64,000 nt of DNA from the NCBI GenBank assembly GCA_905206805.1, contig CAJLIR010000002.1, forward strand, positions 62,001 to 126,000, given 5' to 3'. This stretch comes from an uncultured Caryophanales bacterium (GTDB taxonomy: Bacteria > Bacillota_I > Bacilli_A > RF39 > UBA660). The notes below the pieces were generated by a model. That model saw only the letters and a program-made list of their open reading frames with translations, was not told the DNA's origin and searched no databases. This document shows, in pieces, positions 8,126-15,060 of the stretch; within the stretch, counting starts at the first letter, position 1; the number at the start of each line of letters is the position of its first letter. A program made the position numbers and the translations under genes.

Positions 8126-8551
8126 ATGTATTTAAAAAATACAAGTAATGAAGAAAAAGAATTAGTTATAAAAATAAATGAACTTGATAGAGATGATAAA
8201 CTAAAATTTATTAATTATATTTTTGATTTATGGGATAAAAATCAAATTAATAGTTTGAATGAGGTTAATCCTAATTTACTTGATGATGGTATAGATATAG
8301 AAATATTTAATCCGAGTAGTATTGATTATCGTTATTTAGTAATTGAGAATAAAGAGTATTGTAACTATACTTTTAATCTTTATCGTCTTTATCCAAAAGA
8401 ATATAAAGAATTAATACCAGTGTTTGAAAAATTATCATTTAAAGAAAAGAAAGATACACTTGCAGAATTATTCTTGATATTAGGACATGATGAATTATTA
8501 CCTGATAATATTGATGGCTATGAAATAGCTAGAAAAATTATAAAATATTAA
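8126..8551 (+). CDS. Hypothetical acidic protein of the mobile element
   Basis: 141 residues, no recognised domain, no signal or membrane segment. Sequence is helix-rich and acidic, with a motif-poor LYRLYPKEYKELIPVFEKLSF centre and a C-terminal amphipathic segment. ATG 8126 follows AAGGAG by 10 nt; GTG at 8117 lies against the ribosome-binding site. It lies between the initiator-like gene and the recombinase, so an element accessory function is likely, but the function is not known. Confidence 0.65.
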   Translation: MYLKNTSNEEKELVIKINELDRDDKLKFINYIFDLWDKNQINSLNEVNPNLLDDGIDIEIFNPSSIDYRYLVIENKEYCNYTFNLYRLYPKEYKELIPVFEKLSFKEKKDTLAELFLILGHDELLPDNIDGYEIARKIIKY

Positions 8552-8571
8552 TAATAAAAAACTAAATTGTT

Positions 8572-8710
8572 ATTTGAAAACTTAATTTATTTCAAATGAT
8601 GATTTAGTCTAATTTTGTCCTTTGTGGTATTTAAGTTTTCAAATTTTTTGTAGAACTTAATACCTTAAGTTCTTTTTAAGTTTTTATAAAAATAAACTTA
8701 AAAGAAAGGA
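8572..8710 (+). promoter_or_regulatory. Hairpin array upstream of the recombinase genes
   Basis: Three stacked inverted repeats: a 14-bp perfect pair ATTTGAAAACTTAA/TTAAGTTTTCAAAT (8572-8585, 8631-8644), a terminator-type AGAACTTAA/TTAAGTTCT followed by U's (8652-8677), and TTTTAAGTTT/AAACTTAAAA just before the next ribosome-binding site. The middle hairpin could end transcription; the others could form alternative structures, that is, attenuation. Confidence 0.5.
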
Positions 8711-8718
8711 CAAAGTAT

Positions 8719-8925
8719 ATGGAAAGCATGAATAAAGTTCCATCAAAAATTATTGAAATAGAAACAAGTATTAAATTACTTGAATATTTAAAAAGAAATA
8801 ATACTATTGATGATGGAATGTATAATTTTTGTATTAATAAATTGTTACATAAAATAGAATTTGAAAAGCAAAAACAAGATGATAAATATATAAATGATTT
8901 AAACAATTATAAACTATTAACTTAG
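8719..8925 (+). CDS. SHOCT-like small protein preceding the recombinase
   Basis: 68 residues. The segment IKLLEYLKRNNTIDDGMYNFCINKLL resembles the short SHOCT-type helical hairpin often encoded just upstream of large serine recombinases in conjugative elements. GAAAGGA lies 8 nt before the ATG. Only 11 nt separate it from the recombinase start, so they are co-expressed; it may be a recombination accessory factor (inference). Confidence 0.65.
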   Translation: MESMNKVPSKIIEIETSIKLLEYLKRNNTIDDGMYNFCINKLLHKIEFEKQKQDDKYINDLNNYKLLT

Positions 8926-8936
8926 GAGGTGTGATT

Positions 8937-10586
8937 ATGGACTTATATATAGTTAGGAATAATATTATGAAAGGTGTTCCGTTACAAGAATTAAATTTAA
9001 GAGTATGTTTTTATGCCAGAGTATCAACTGATAAAGATGAACAATTACATTCTTTACAAAGTCAAATATCTTTCTTTAATGATTATATTAGTAAAGTTCC
9101 TAACTGGGAATTTATAGGTTCATATATTGATGAAGGAATATCAGGTACACAAGTTAAAAAACGTGAAGAATTTTTAAGAATGATAGAAGATGCTAAAAGG
9201 CATAAGTTTGATTTAATCTTAACTAAAGAAATATCAAGATTTTCAAGAAGTACACTAGATAGTATTAAATATACACAAGAATTATTATCAAATGGTGTTG
9301 GTGTATATTTTCTAAATGATAATATTAATACGATATTACCTGATTCTGAACTTAGACTTACAATGATGTCTTCAATTGCTCAAGATGAAGTAAGAAGACT
9401 TTCTGAAAGAGTTTCATTTGGGATGAAGAGAAGTATTGATAATGGTGTAGTGTTAGGATGTTCTAATATTTATGGTTATGTAAAAGATAAAGGAAAATTA
9501 GTAATCGTTGAAGAACAAGCAAAAATGATTAAGATAATATTTGATAGATATGCTAATACTACTGATGGATTATCTAAAGTATCAAGATATTTATATAGTT
9601 TAGAATATAAGAGCAAAACTGGTAAACGAATAGATACTACAATCCTTACAAGAATTATAGAAAATCCTAAATATAAAGGATATTATTGTGGACATAAATC
9701 AAAGGTATTAGACTATCGTACAAAACAAAAGAAAAGATTAAATGAATCTGATTGGATAATATATAAAGATTATGATAATGTTCCACCAATAGTATCTGAA
9801 GAACTATGGGAACGAGCTAATATTAAACTAAAGCAACGACAAGATAGTTTTACAAATCGTGCAGTTAATAAAGCAGTATTTCAAAATAGATATACATATT
9901 CAGGAAAAATATATTGTGGTTGCCATAATTTAACTTATCATAGATCAAGTGCGGGAAAAAGAAAAAATAATCCTGTATGGGAATGTCAAGTATATCGGAA
10001 AGAAAGTTTAAAAGGGTGTTCAAATCCTAGAGTATTTGAACTGGAACTTGATGAAGTTTTTAAAGATATGTTTAATAAATTATTTAAAAGAAGAAATAAT
10101 ATCTTTGATGAGATATTAAATGAATGTAAGAATTATTTAGAAACTAATAATAATGATATTGAAATAAAAAATATTGAATCTAAAATATCAGTTTTAAATA
10201 ATAAAAAAGATAAATTATTAGAACTAGTTATGGAAGAATACCTATCTAAAGAAGATTACAAAAAACAAGTTGATTTAATAAATGAAGATTTAGTTATTTA
10301 CCAAAGTAAAATGAACGAATTAAAAAATAATAAGAAAGATAAAAATTATATAGAAAATAAAATTAATGAAATTAAAATTTTATTAGAAAAATGCTTAGAT
10401 GATGATAAATGTTATAGTGATGTATTTAATGAAATAATAGATAGAATAATAGTTTATAAAGAAAGTGAAAAACAAATTAAATTAGATATTTTTATTAAGA
10501 CAGGAGAAAGTATAAATACACTTTCTAATAATTTAGGTAAAAAGTTTCATTTATTAGACCTCAATACAACAAATAACTGCTGTTAG
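8937..10586 (+). CDS. Large serine recombinase (integrase)
   Basis: 549 residues. Catalytic domain at about 20-165 with FYARVSTDKDEQ (nucleophile Ser30), DEGISGT, and the conserved RFSRS segment; a recombinase domain at 175-285 (GYVKDKGKLVIVEEQA, then IIENPKYKGYYCG); a zinc-ribbon with Cys at GKIYCGC and GCSNPR; and a C-terminal coiled coil. It cuts and exchanges att sites with a Ser-DNA intermediate. GGAGG is 7 nt before ATG 8937. Its last eight or so codons and stop lie in sequence that belongs to the PBP gene in another frame, so the protein reads through the attachment site and its C-terminus should change on excision. Confidence 0.92.
   Translation: MDLYIVRNNIMKGVPLQELNLRVCFYARVSTDKDEQLHSLQSQISFFNDYISKVPNWEFIGSYIDEGISGTQVKKREEFLRMIEDAKRHKFDLILTKEISRFSRSTLDSIKYTQELLSNGVGVYFLNDNINTILPDSELRLTMMSSIAQDEVRRLSERVSFGMKRSIDNGVVLGCSNIYGYVKDKGKLVIVEEQAKMIKIIFDRYANTTDGLSKVSRYLYSLEYKSKTGKRIDTTILTRIIENPKYKGYYCGHKSKVLDYRTKQKKRLNESDWIIYKDYDNVPPIVSEELWERANIKLKQRQDSFTNRAVNKAVFQNRYTYSGKIYCGCHNLTYHRSSAGKRKNNPVWECQVYRKESLKGCSNPRVFELELDEVFKDMFNKLFKRRNNIFDEILNECKNYLETNNNDIEIKNIESKISVLNNKKDKLLELVMEEYLSKEDYKKQVDLINEDLVIYQSKMNELKNNKKDKNYIENKINEIKILLEKCLDDDKCYSDVFNEIIDRIIVYKESEKQIKLDIFIKTGESINTLSNNLGKKFHLLDLNTTNNCC
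10556..10580. other. Element-chromosome junction (attachment site, att)
   Basis: The penicillin-binding protein frame opens immediately after a TAG at 10555-10557 and reads S-I-Q-Q-I-T-A-V-S, a segment normally internal to PBP transpeptidase domains. Upstream sequence is recombinase. The crossover core must therefore lie within about 10558-10575; the exact dinucleotide cannot be fixed without the other end. Confidence 0.65.
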
Positions 10587-11229
10587 CGCTGCAATAAATG
10601 GTGGATATTTATATAAGCCTTACATTGTTAAAAGTTTAAATGAACCTGAAACTAATACTATTATTAAACAAAACGATAAACAAATTGTAAGAAAAGTTAT
10701 AAGTGAAGAGACAAGTGAAAAGGTTAGATATGCTCTAGAGAGTGTTGTTTCAAACGGTACAGGAAGACCAGCGTATATAGATGGATATAGAGTTGGAGGA
10801 AAAACTGGTACTGCTCAAAAAGTTAAAGATGGAAGATATATGGTAGGTAACTACATTGTGTCATTTATAGGATTTCTTCCTGCTGATGATCCAGAAGTGA
10901 TTGTTTATATTGCAGTTGATAATGCTAAAGGTGTTACGCAATATGGAGGAACTATTGCGGCACCAATTGCGAAAACTGTTTTAACTGACGCTATAACAGC
11001 TTTACATATTGATAAAAGAAGTGGCAGTACTGAAAAAAAATACAATTATAATGATAAAAAATATGTTGATGTTGCTAATGTAGTTGGAATGAGTAGAAAT
11101 GAAGCAATTAAAGCACTGAAATCATTTAAAGTTGAATATACGGGTACAGGTGAAAATGTAACTTATCAGTCTCCTGCAGCTGGAGAGCGAATTTTAGAAG
11201 GTGAAACAGTAAGATTATTATTAGAGTAA
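10558..11229 (+). pseudogene. 3' fragment of penicillin-binding protein (SpoVD/PBP2-type transpeptidase with PASTA domain), split by the element
   Basis: An open frame of 223 codons without its own start. It encodes the end of a class B transpeptidase: QQITAVSAAINGG, then GGKTGTAQ (the KTG active-site motif, fragment about 80-87), FIGFLPADDPEVIVYIAVDNA, and one C-terminal PASTA domain (from YVDVANVVGMSRNEAIKAL to the end). The catalytic SxxK and SxN motifs would be in the missing 5' part. SpoVD-like and FtsI/PbpB-like proteins share this architecture; the sporulating context favours neither strongly. Excision of the element could restore the gene. Confidence 0.85.
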
Positions 11230-11256
11230 AAAAATATGTATTAACATATTTTTTTT
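11228..11256 (+). terminator. Rho-independent terminator after the PBP fragment
   Basis: AAAAATATGT / ACATATTTTT stem with 4-nt loop, ending in a T-run. Confidence 0.65.
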
Positions 11257-11302
11257 GACAATAAATATAAGTTAAGTGATATATACTAACTTTGGTGATT
11301 AT

Positions 11303-11476
11303 ATGAAAGTAAAATTATTTGATGAAGCGCACGAAAAAGATTTAGAAAATTCTATAAATGAATTTTTAACGGATTTTGAAGGAGAAATAATAGATATAAA
11401 ATATCAAGTTTCAATAGGTGTTTTTTCAGAGGAACAAATTTATTGTTTTTCAGCCATGATTATTTATACAAAGTAA
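11303..11476 (+). CDS. Cse60-like sporulation protein
   Basis: 57 residues. MKVKLFDEAHEKDLENSINEF opens it and EEQIYCFSAMIIY closes it; both resemble the small Cse60 family of Bacilli, whose gene is sporulation-controlled in Bacillus. ATG 11303 follows TTGGTGATT; the longer frame from 11276 lacks a ribosome-binding site. TTGACA (11255-11260), overlapping the upstream T-run, is a possible -35. Role unknown even in the family. Confidence 0.6.
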   Translation: MKVKLFDEAHEKDLENSINEFLTDFEGEIIDIKYQVSIGVFSEEQIYCFSAMIIYTK

Positions 11477-11538
11477 AATTGATTAAAAATAATAATTATT
11501 ATTCATAATAACATAGAATATATAGAGGAGGATAATAT

Positions 11539-13863
11539 ATGTTTGGAAATTTTACGGAAGAAGCTAGAATTATTTTGACACACGCTAAAAAAGAAATGTA
11601 TGAACTTAAACATCCGTATATTGGAAGTGAGCATTTATTATTGGCAATATTAAAAGAAAAAAATGATATTTCAAAAAAATTATTAGAATATAATTTAAAT
11701 TATGATAAATTCAAATCAGAAATTGTTAAAGTAGTTGGAAAGGGAACAAAGGAAAGTGAATGGTTCTTATATACTCCCTTATTAAAAAGAATAATCGAAA
11801 ATGCTATATTAGATAGTAAAGATAATAATTCTGGTAATGTAACGGTTGAACATCTTTTTTCTAGTATGTTAGAAGAAGGAGAAGGCGTTGCTATTAGAAT
11901 TATGTTAGGAATGAATATTGATTTAGAAGAGTTATATAATGAATTCTCATATAAATTGGTAAGCAAACCTAGAGGTAAAAAAAATAAAAAATTATTGTTA
12001 GAAGAACTAGGTGTAGATTTAACGGAAAAAGCTTTAAAAGGCGAACTTGATCCTGTTATAGGTAGAGATAAGGAAATAAAAAGAGTGTTAGAAATATTAT
12101 CTCGTAGAACAAAAAATAATCCATTATTAATTGGCGAAGCAGGAGTCGGAAAAACTGCAATTGTAGAAGAATTAAGTAAAATGATATCAACCGGTGATGT
12201 TCCTATGTCACTTAAAAATAAAAGAATTATTAGTTTAGATATGGCAACAACTGTAGCAGGAACAAAATACCGTGGTGAATTTGAGGAAAGAATAAGAAAA
12301 ATTTTAAAAGAAATAGAAGAAAATGATGATATAATTCTTTTTATTGATGAAATTCATACATTAGTTGGAGCAGGTGGTGCAGAAGGCGCTATAGATGCTT
12401 CAAATATATTTAAACCTGCACTTGCAAGAGGAAAATTAAGATGTATTGGTGCAACTACAATAGATGAATATAAAAAATTTATTGAGTCAGATGGAGCACT
12501 AGAAAGACGTTTTCAAAAAGTTTTAGTAGAAATACCAAATAAAAAAGTTGTAAGAGATATTTTGATGAAATTAAAGGGAATATATGAAAAATTTCATTTA
12601 GTTAAAATTAGTGATGAAATAATTGATTTAATTATCGAATTATCAGAAAAATATATTTATGATAGAAATCAACCAGATAAGGCAATAGATCTTTTAGATG
12701 AAGTTTGCGCTAAAGTAAGTCTAACAGAAAGTAAGGAGTTTAAAAAATATAATTCACTAAATAAAGAACTTAAAGAAGTTTTAAAAAATAAAAATAAATC
12801 AATTATTGAGGGCAATTTTGATGAAGCTGCCTCATATAAAGAAAAAGAAAATATCCTAATGGATAAAATAAATAAATTAGAATTAACACTTCATAAAAAG
12901 GATAAATACAATATTGTTACAAAAGAAGATGTTGCTAATGTTATAAATATAAAAACAAAAATTCCTGTATATGAACTTTTAAGCGATAATATGTCGGCTA
13001 TTGATACTTTAGAAAAAAATTTAAGTGGCCATATTATTGGTCAAGATAAAGTTGTAGAAAGTTTAGTAAAAATTGCTAAAAGAATAAAGTTAGGTTTTAA
13101 TGATGAAAATAAATGTTATGCTATGTTATTTTGTGGTTCATCAGGAGTAGGTAAAACTTTATTAGCAAAAACATTTGGAGAAAGTTTAGTTGGAAGGGAA
13201 AATGTTATAAAACTTGATATGGGAGAATATGCAGAAAGTCACTCAATTAGTAAAATTATTGGTGCTCCTCCCGGATATGTAGGATATTCAGATAATAAAA
13301 ATATATTAGAATTAATAAGAAATAAACCATATTCTGTATTAATATTAGATGAAATAGAAAAATCTGATCCAAATATAATTAATTTATTCTTTCAAATATT
13401 AGATGATGGAAAAATAAAAGATTCCTGTGGAAGAGAAGTTAGATTTGATAATGTAACAATTATAATGACTTCAAATATTGGTTTTAATGATATAGAAATA
13501 GGTTTTAATAAGAAAAATAATGATGTGGTACTTTCAAAATTAAAAGAATATTTTTCACTTCCATTTATAAATAGAATAGATAATACAGTTATTTTTAATA
13601 AATTAAATTATGATAATATAGAAAAAATTACAAAGAAAAAATTAAGTGAATTAAAATCAAAGTATTTAAAGAAAAATATCAAATTACGCTTTTCAAGTGA
13701 TTTGATTAAGGAAATTATTGACGAATCAAATTACGAAGAATTTGGAGCTCGTAAAATAGATAAAGTAATTAAAGAAAGAGTAGAAAATGAAATAATTGAG
13801 AAAGTATTAGATGGAAAAAATAATATTTTGATAAAACCAAATTTAGAAAAAAGTGTTGTTTAG
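11539..13863 (+). CDS. clpC: ClpC-type AAA+ protease ATPase
   Basis: 774 residues, a little shorter than usual ClpC (about 810). N-terminal double Clp-N repeat (1-140); first AAA+ module with Walker A GEAGVGKT near 199 and Walker B FIDEIH near 268; UVR-type middle segment (about 410-450); second module with GSSGVGKT near 533 and LILDEIEK. An IGF tripeptide near 653 matches the loop that docks on ClpP, so it is an unfoldase for ClpP rather than a ClpB disaggregase. The usual neighbours ctsR-mcsA-mcsB are absent. GAGGAGG precedes the ATG. Confidence 0.93.
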   Translation: MFGNFTEEARIILTHAKKEMYELKHPYIGSEHLLLAILKEKNDISKKLLEYNLNYDKFKSEIVKVVGKGTKESEWFLYTPLLKRIIENAILDSKDNNSGNVTVEHLFSSMLEEGEGVAIRIMLGMNIDLEELYNEFSYKLVSKPRGKKNKKLLLEELGVDLTEKALKGELDPVIGRDKEIKRVLEILSRRTKNNPLLIGEAGVGKTAIVEELSKMISTGDVPMSLKNKRIISLDMATTVAGTKYRGEFEERIRKILKEIEENDDIILFIDEIHTLVGAGGAEGAIDASNIFKPALARGKLRCIGATTIDEYKKFIESDGALERRFQKVLVEIPNKKVVRDILMKLKGIYEKFHLVKISDEIIDLIIELSEKYIYDRNQPDKAIDLLDEVCAKVSLTESKEFKKYNSLNKELKEVLKNKNKSIIEGNFDEAASYKEKENILMDKINKLELTLHKKDKYNIVTKEDVANVINIKTKIPVYELLSDNMSAIDTLEKNLSGHIIGQDKVVESLVKIAKRIKLGFNDENKCYAMLFCGSSGVGKTLLAKTFGESLVGRENVIKLDMGEYAESHSISKIIGAPPGYVGYSDNKNILELIRNKPYSVLILDEIEKSDPNIINLFFQILDDGKIKDSCGREVRFDNVTIIMTSNIGFNDIEIGFNKKNNDVVLSKLKEYFSLPFINRIDNTVIFNKLNYDNIEKITKKKLSELKSKYLKKNIKLRFSSDLIKEIIDESNYEEFGARKIDKVIKERVENEIIEKVLDGKNNILIKPNLEKSVV

Positions 13864-13967
13864 AACATAAAAAGTAAATATTAATAATCTAGTTTGTTAA
13901 TTTTAATAAAAGTTCTAGTATTTAGTAATCATAATATTAACTAAAAAATATATGAGATAAATATTGC

Positions 13968-13996
13968 TTGAAAGAAACTATCAGGTATGGTATAAT
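13968..13996 (+). promoter_or_regulatory. Sigma-A promoter of a short transcript
   Basis: TTGAAA (13968-13973), 17-nt spacer, TATAAT (13991-13996). The transcript would meet a terminator-like hairpin about 100 nt downstream. Confidence 0.65.
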
Positions 13997-14048
13997 AAAT
14001 ATGTAGGGAATAGTTTGATATAAAGTATTAAATTAAGTGGGTGATAAT

Positions 14049-14069
14049 ATGTATAGTATTGATCAATAA
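14049..14069 (+). CDS. Six-codon leader ORF (MYSIDQ)
   Basis: An ATG at 14049 behind a good Shine-Dalgarno (GTGGGTGAT) opens a frame of only six codons and then TAA. It lies between the promoter at 13968 and the hairpin at 14080-14110. It could be a leader peptide, the decayed start of a lost gene, or chance. Confidence 0.35.
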   Translation: MYSIDQ

Positions 14070-14079
14070 TCATTTTAAA

Positions 14080-14110
14080 ATAAAAAAAGTTTTTTTAGAC
14101 TTTTTTTTTT
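14080..14110 (+). terminator. Weak A/T terminator-like hairpin
   Basis: AAAAAAAGT (14082-14090) pairs with ACTTTTTTT (14099-14107) and runs into T's. Stem is A-U rich, so strength is uncertain. Confidence 0.5.
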
Positions 14111-14144
14111 ATTTCTTTTGTGATACAATTACTATGGTGATGGT

Positions 14145-14684
14145 ATGGATATTATGAACCAAGTTAAAGAATCTCTTAATAGAAATAGTAATATTAGTGA
14201 TTCTGTTAAAGAAAACTTAATGGAATTAATTAATATTTTCCATGAAAAGTTTCCCAATATTAGTTTAGAAAATTTAAAAAATAGGTTAGAAAGTCTAGTT
14301 ATTGAAACTGGAAGCAAATATGTTTATAAAGAAGTTTCAAATTATAATCCAACCTTAAATGTTCTTACTTTAAATATGGAGGAATTGAATAAAAACCATG
14401 ATATAAAACATATTTTAATGTATGAACTTTTACATATAATTACAGCTAAAGATAATTATGTTGGATTTGATTATGATCATAAACTGATTGCTTTAAATAC
14501 TGGATATACAGAAATTTTGACTAACAATTTAGTTGGTAATGAGAGCGATAATGAATACCATATAGACGAGGTTATAGCAACAAATTTAATCGCAAATATG
14601 ATTGGTAATGATATTATGCTTAAAGCATATTTTACAAATGATTTTAATTTAATTAATAATACTTTAGAAAATGCGGGGTTGTAA
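14145..14684 (+). CDS. Hypothetical, zincin-like fold with degenerate active site
   Basis: 179 residues, cytoplasmic, no known function. HILMYELLHIITA at about 88-100 looks like a zinc-peptidase helix in which the first His of HE-x2-H has become Tyr, and ALNTGYTEILTN about 25 residues later looks like the L-N-E-G-Y-T-E-Y-LT segment that normally supplies the third zinc ligand, with Thr for Glu. I infer a pseudo-peptidase. A TACAAT -10 at 14123 and GGTGAT near 14136 precede the ATG; 14154 is an alternative start. Followed after 1 nt by the next gene. Confidence 0.6.
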   Translation: MDIMNQVKESLNRNSNISDSVKENLMELINIFHEKFPNISLENLKNRLESLVIETGSKYVYKEVSNYNPTLNVLTLNMEELNKNHDIKHILMYELLHIITAKDNYVGFDYDHKLIALNTGYTEILTNNLVGNESDNEYHIDEVIATNLIANMIGNDIMLKAYFTNDFNLINNTLENAGL

Positions 14685-14685
14685 A

Positions 14686-14970
14686 ATGGGAAAAATAATT
14701 GCAGGAATGAATTTTAATTATTATAATAAAGAAGCTAGCAATTTAGCCGAAACACTTTTAGAATTATATAAAGTAAGTATTAGTAATGGTTCATATTTAA
14801 AAATGCACGAAATTTTTAAAAGAGAAATTCCATCTAGTAATTGCTTTAATGATTCTAAACATAAAGAAATGGATAATTTGATAAATTTTTGTACAGTTAT
14901 GGATAGAACAATTAATGCAAGTATGATGGAAGAAAATTTTTATGAAAATGTTCATGGTAAATCTTTATAA
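14686..14970 (+). CDS. Hypothetical protein
   Basis: 94 residues starting MGKIIAGMNF, helix-rich, no membrane segment or known motif. Start ATG 14686 sits 1 nt after the upstream stop with GGGG in the spacer; both genes form a two-gene unit closed by the terminator at 14970. Confidence 0.6.
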   Translation: MGKIIAGMNFNYYNKEASNLAETLLELYKVSISNGSYLKMHEIFKREIPSSNCFNDSKHKEMDNLINFCTVMDRTINASMMEENFYENVHGKSL

Positions 14971-15006
14971 ATAATCAAAAAATTAAATTTTGATTATTTT
15001 TTTTTA
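14970..15006 (+). terminator. Rho-independent terminator
   Basis: AATAATCAAAA / TTTTGATTATT stem, loop of about 7, followed by a run of T's. Confidence 0.8.
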
Positions 15007-15010
15007 TTTT

Positions 15011-15028
15011 AAGCAGGAATTCCTACTT
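15011..15028. promoter_or_regulatory. 18-bp near-palindrome upstream of bacteriocin exporter
   Basis: AAGCAGGAATTCCTACTT, symmetric except one pair, lies between the terminator and the ribosome-binding site of the exporter gene. It has the look of a dimer-binding operator. Confidence 0.5.
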
Positions 15029-15060
15029 AAAAATTTGTATGTTAATAGTAGGGAGGTGAA

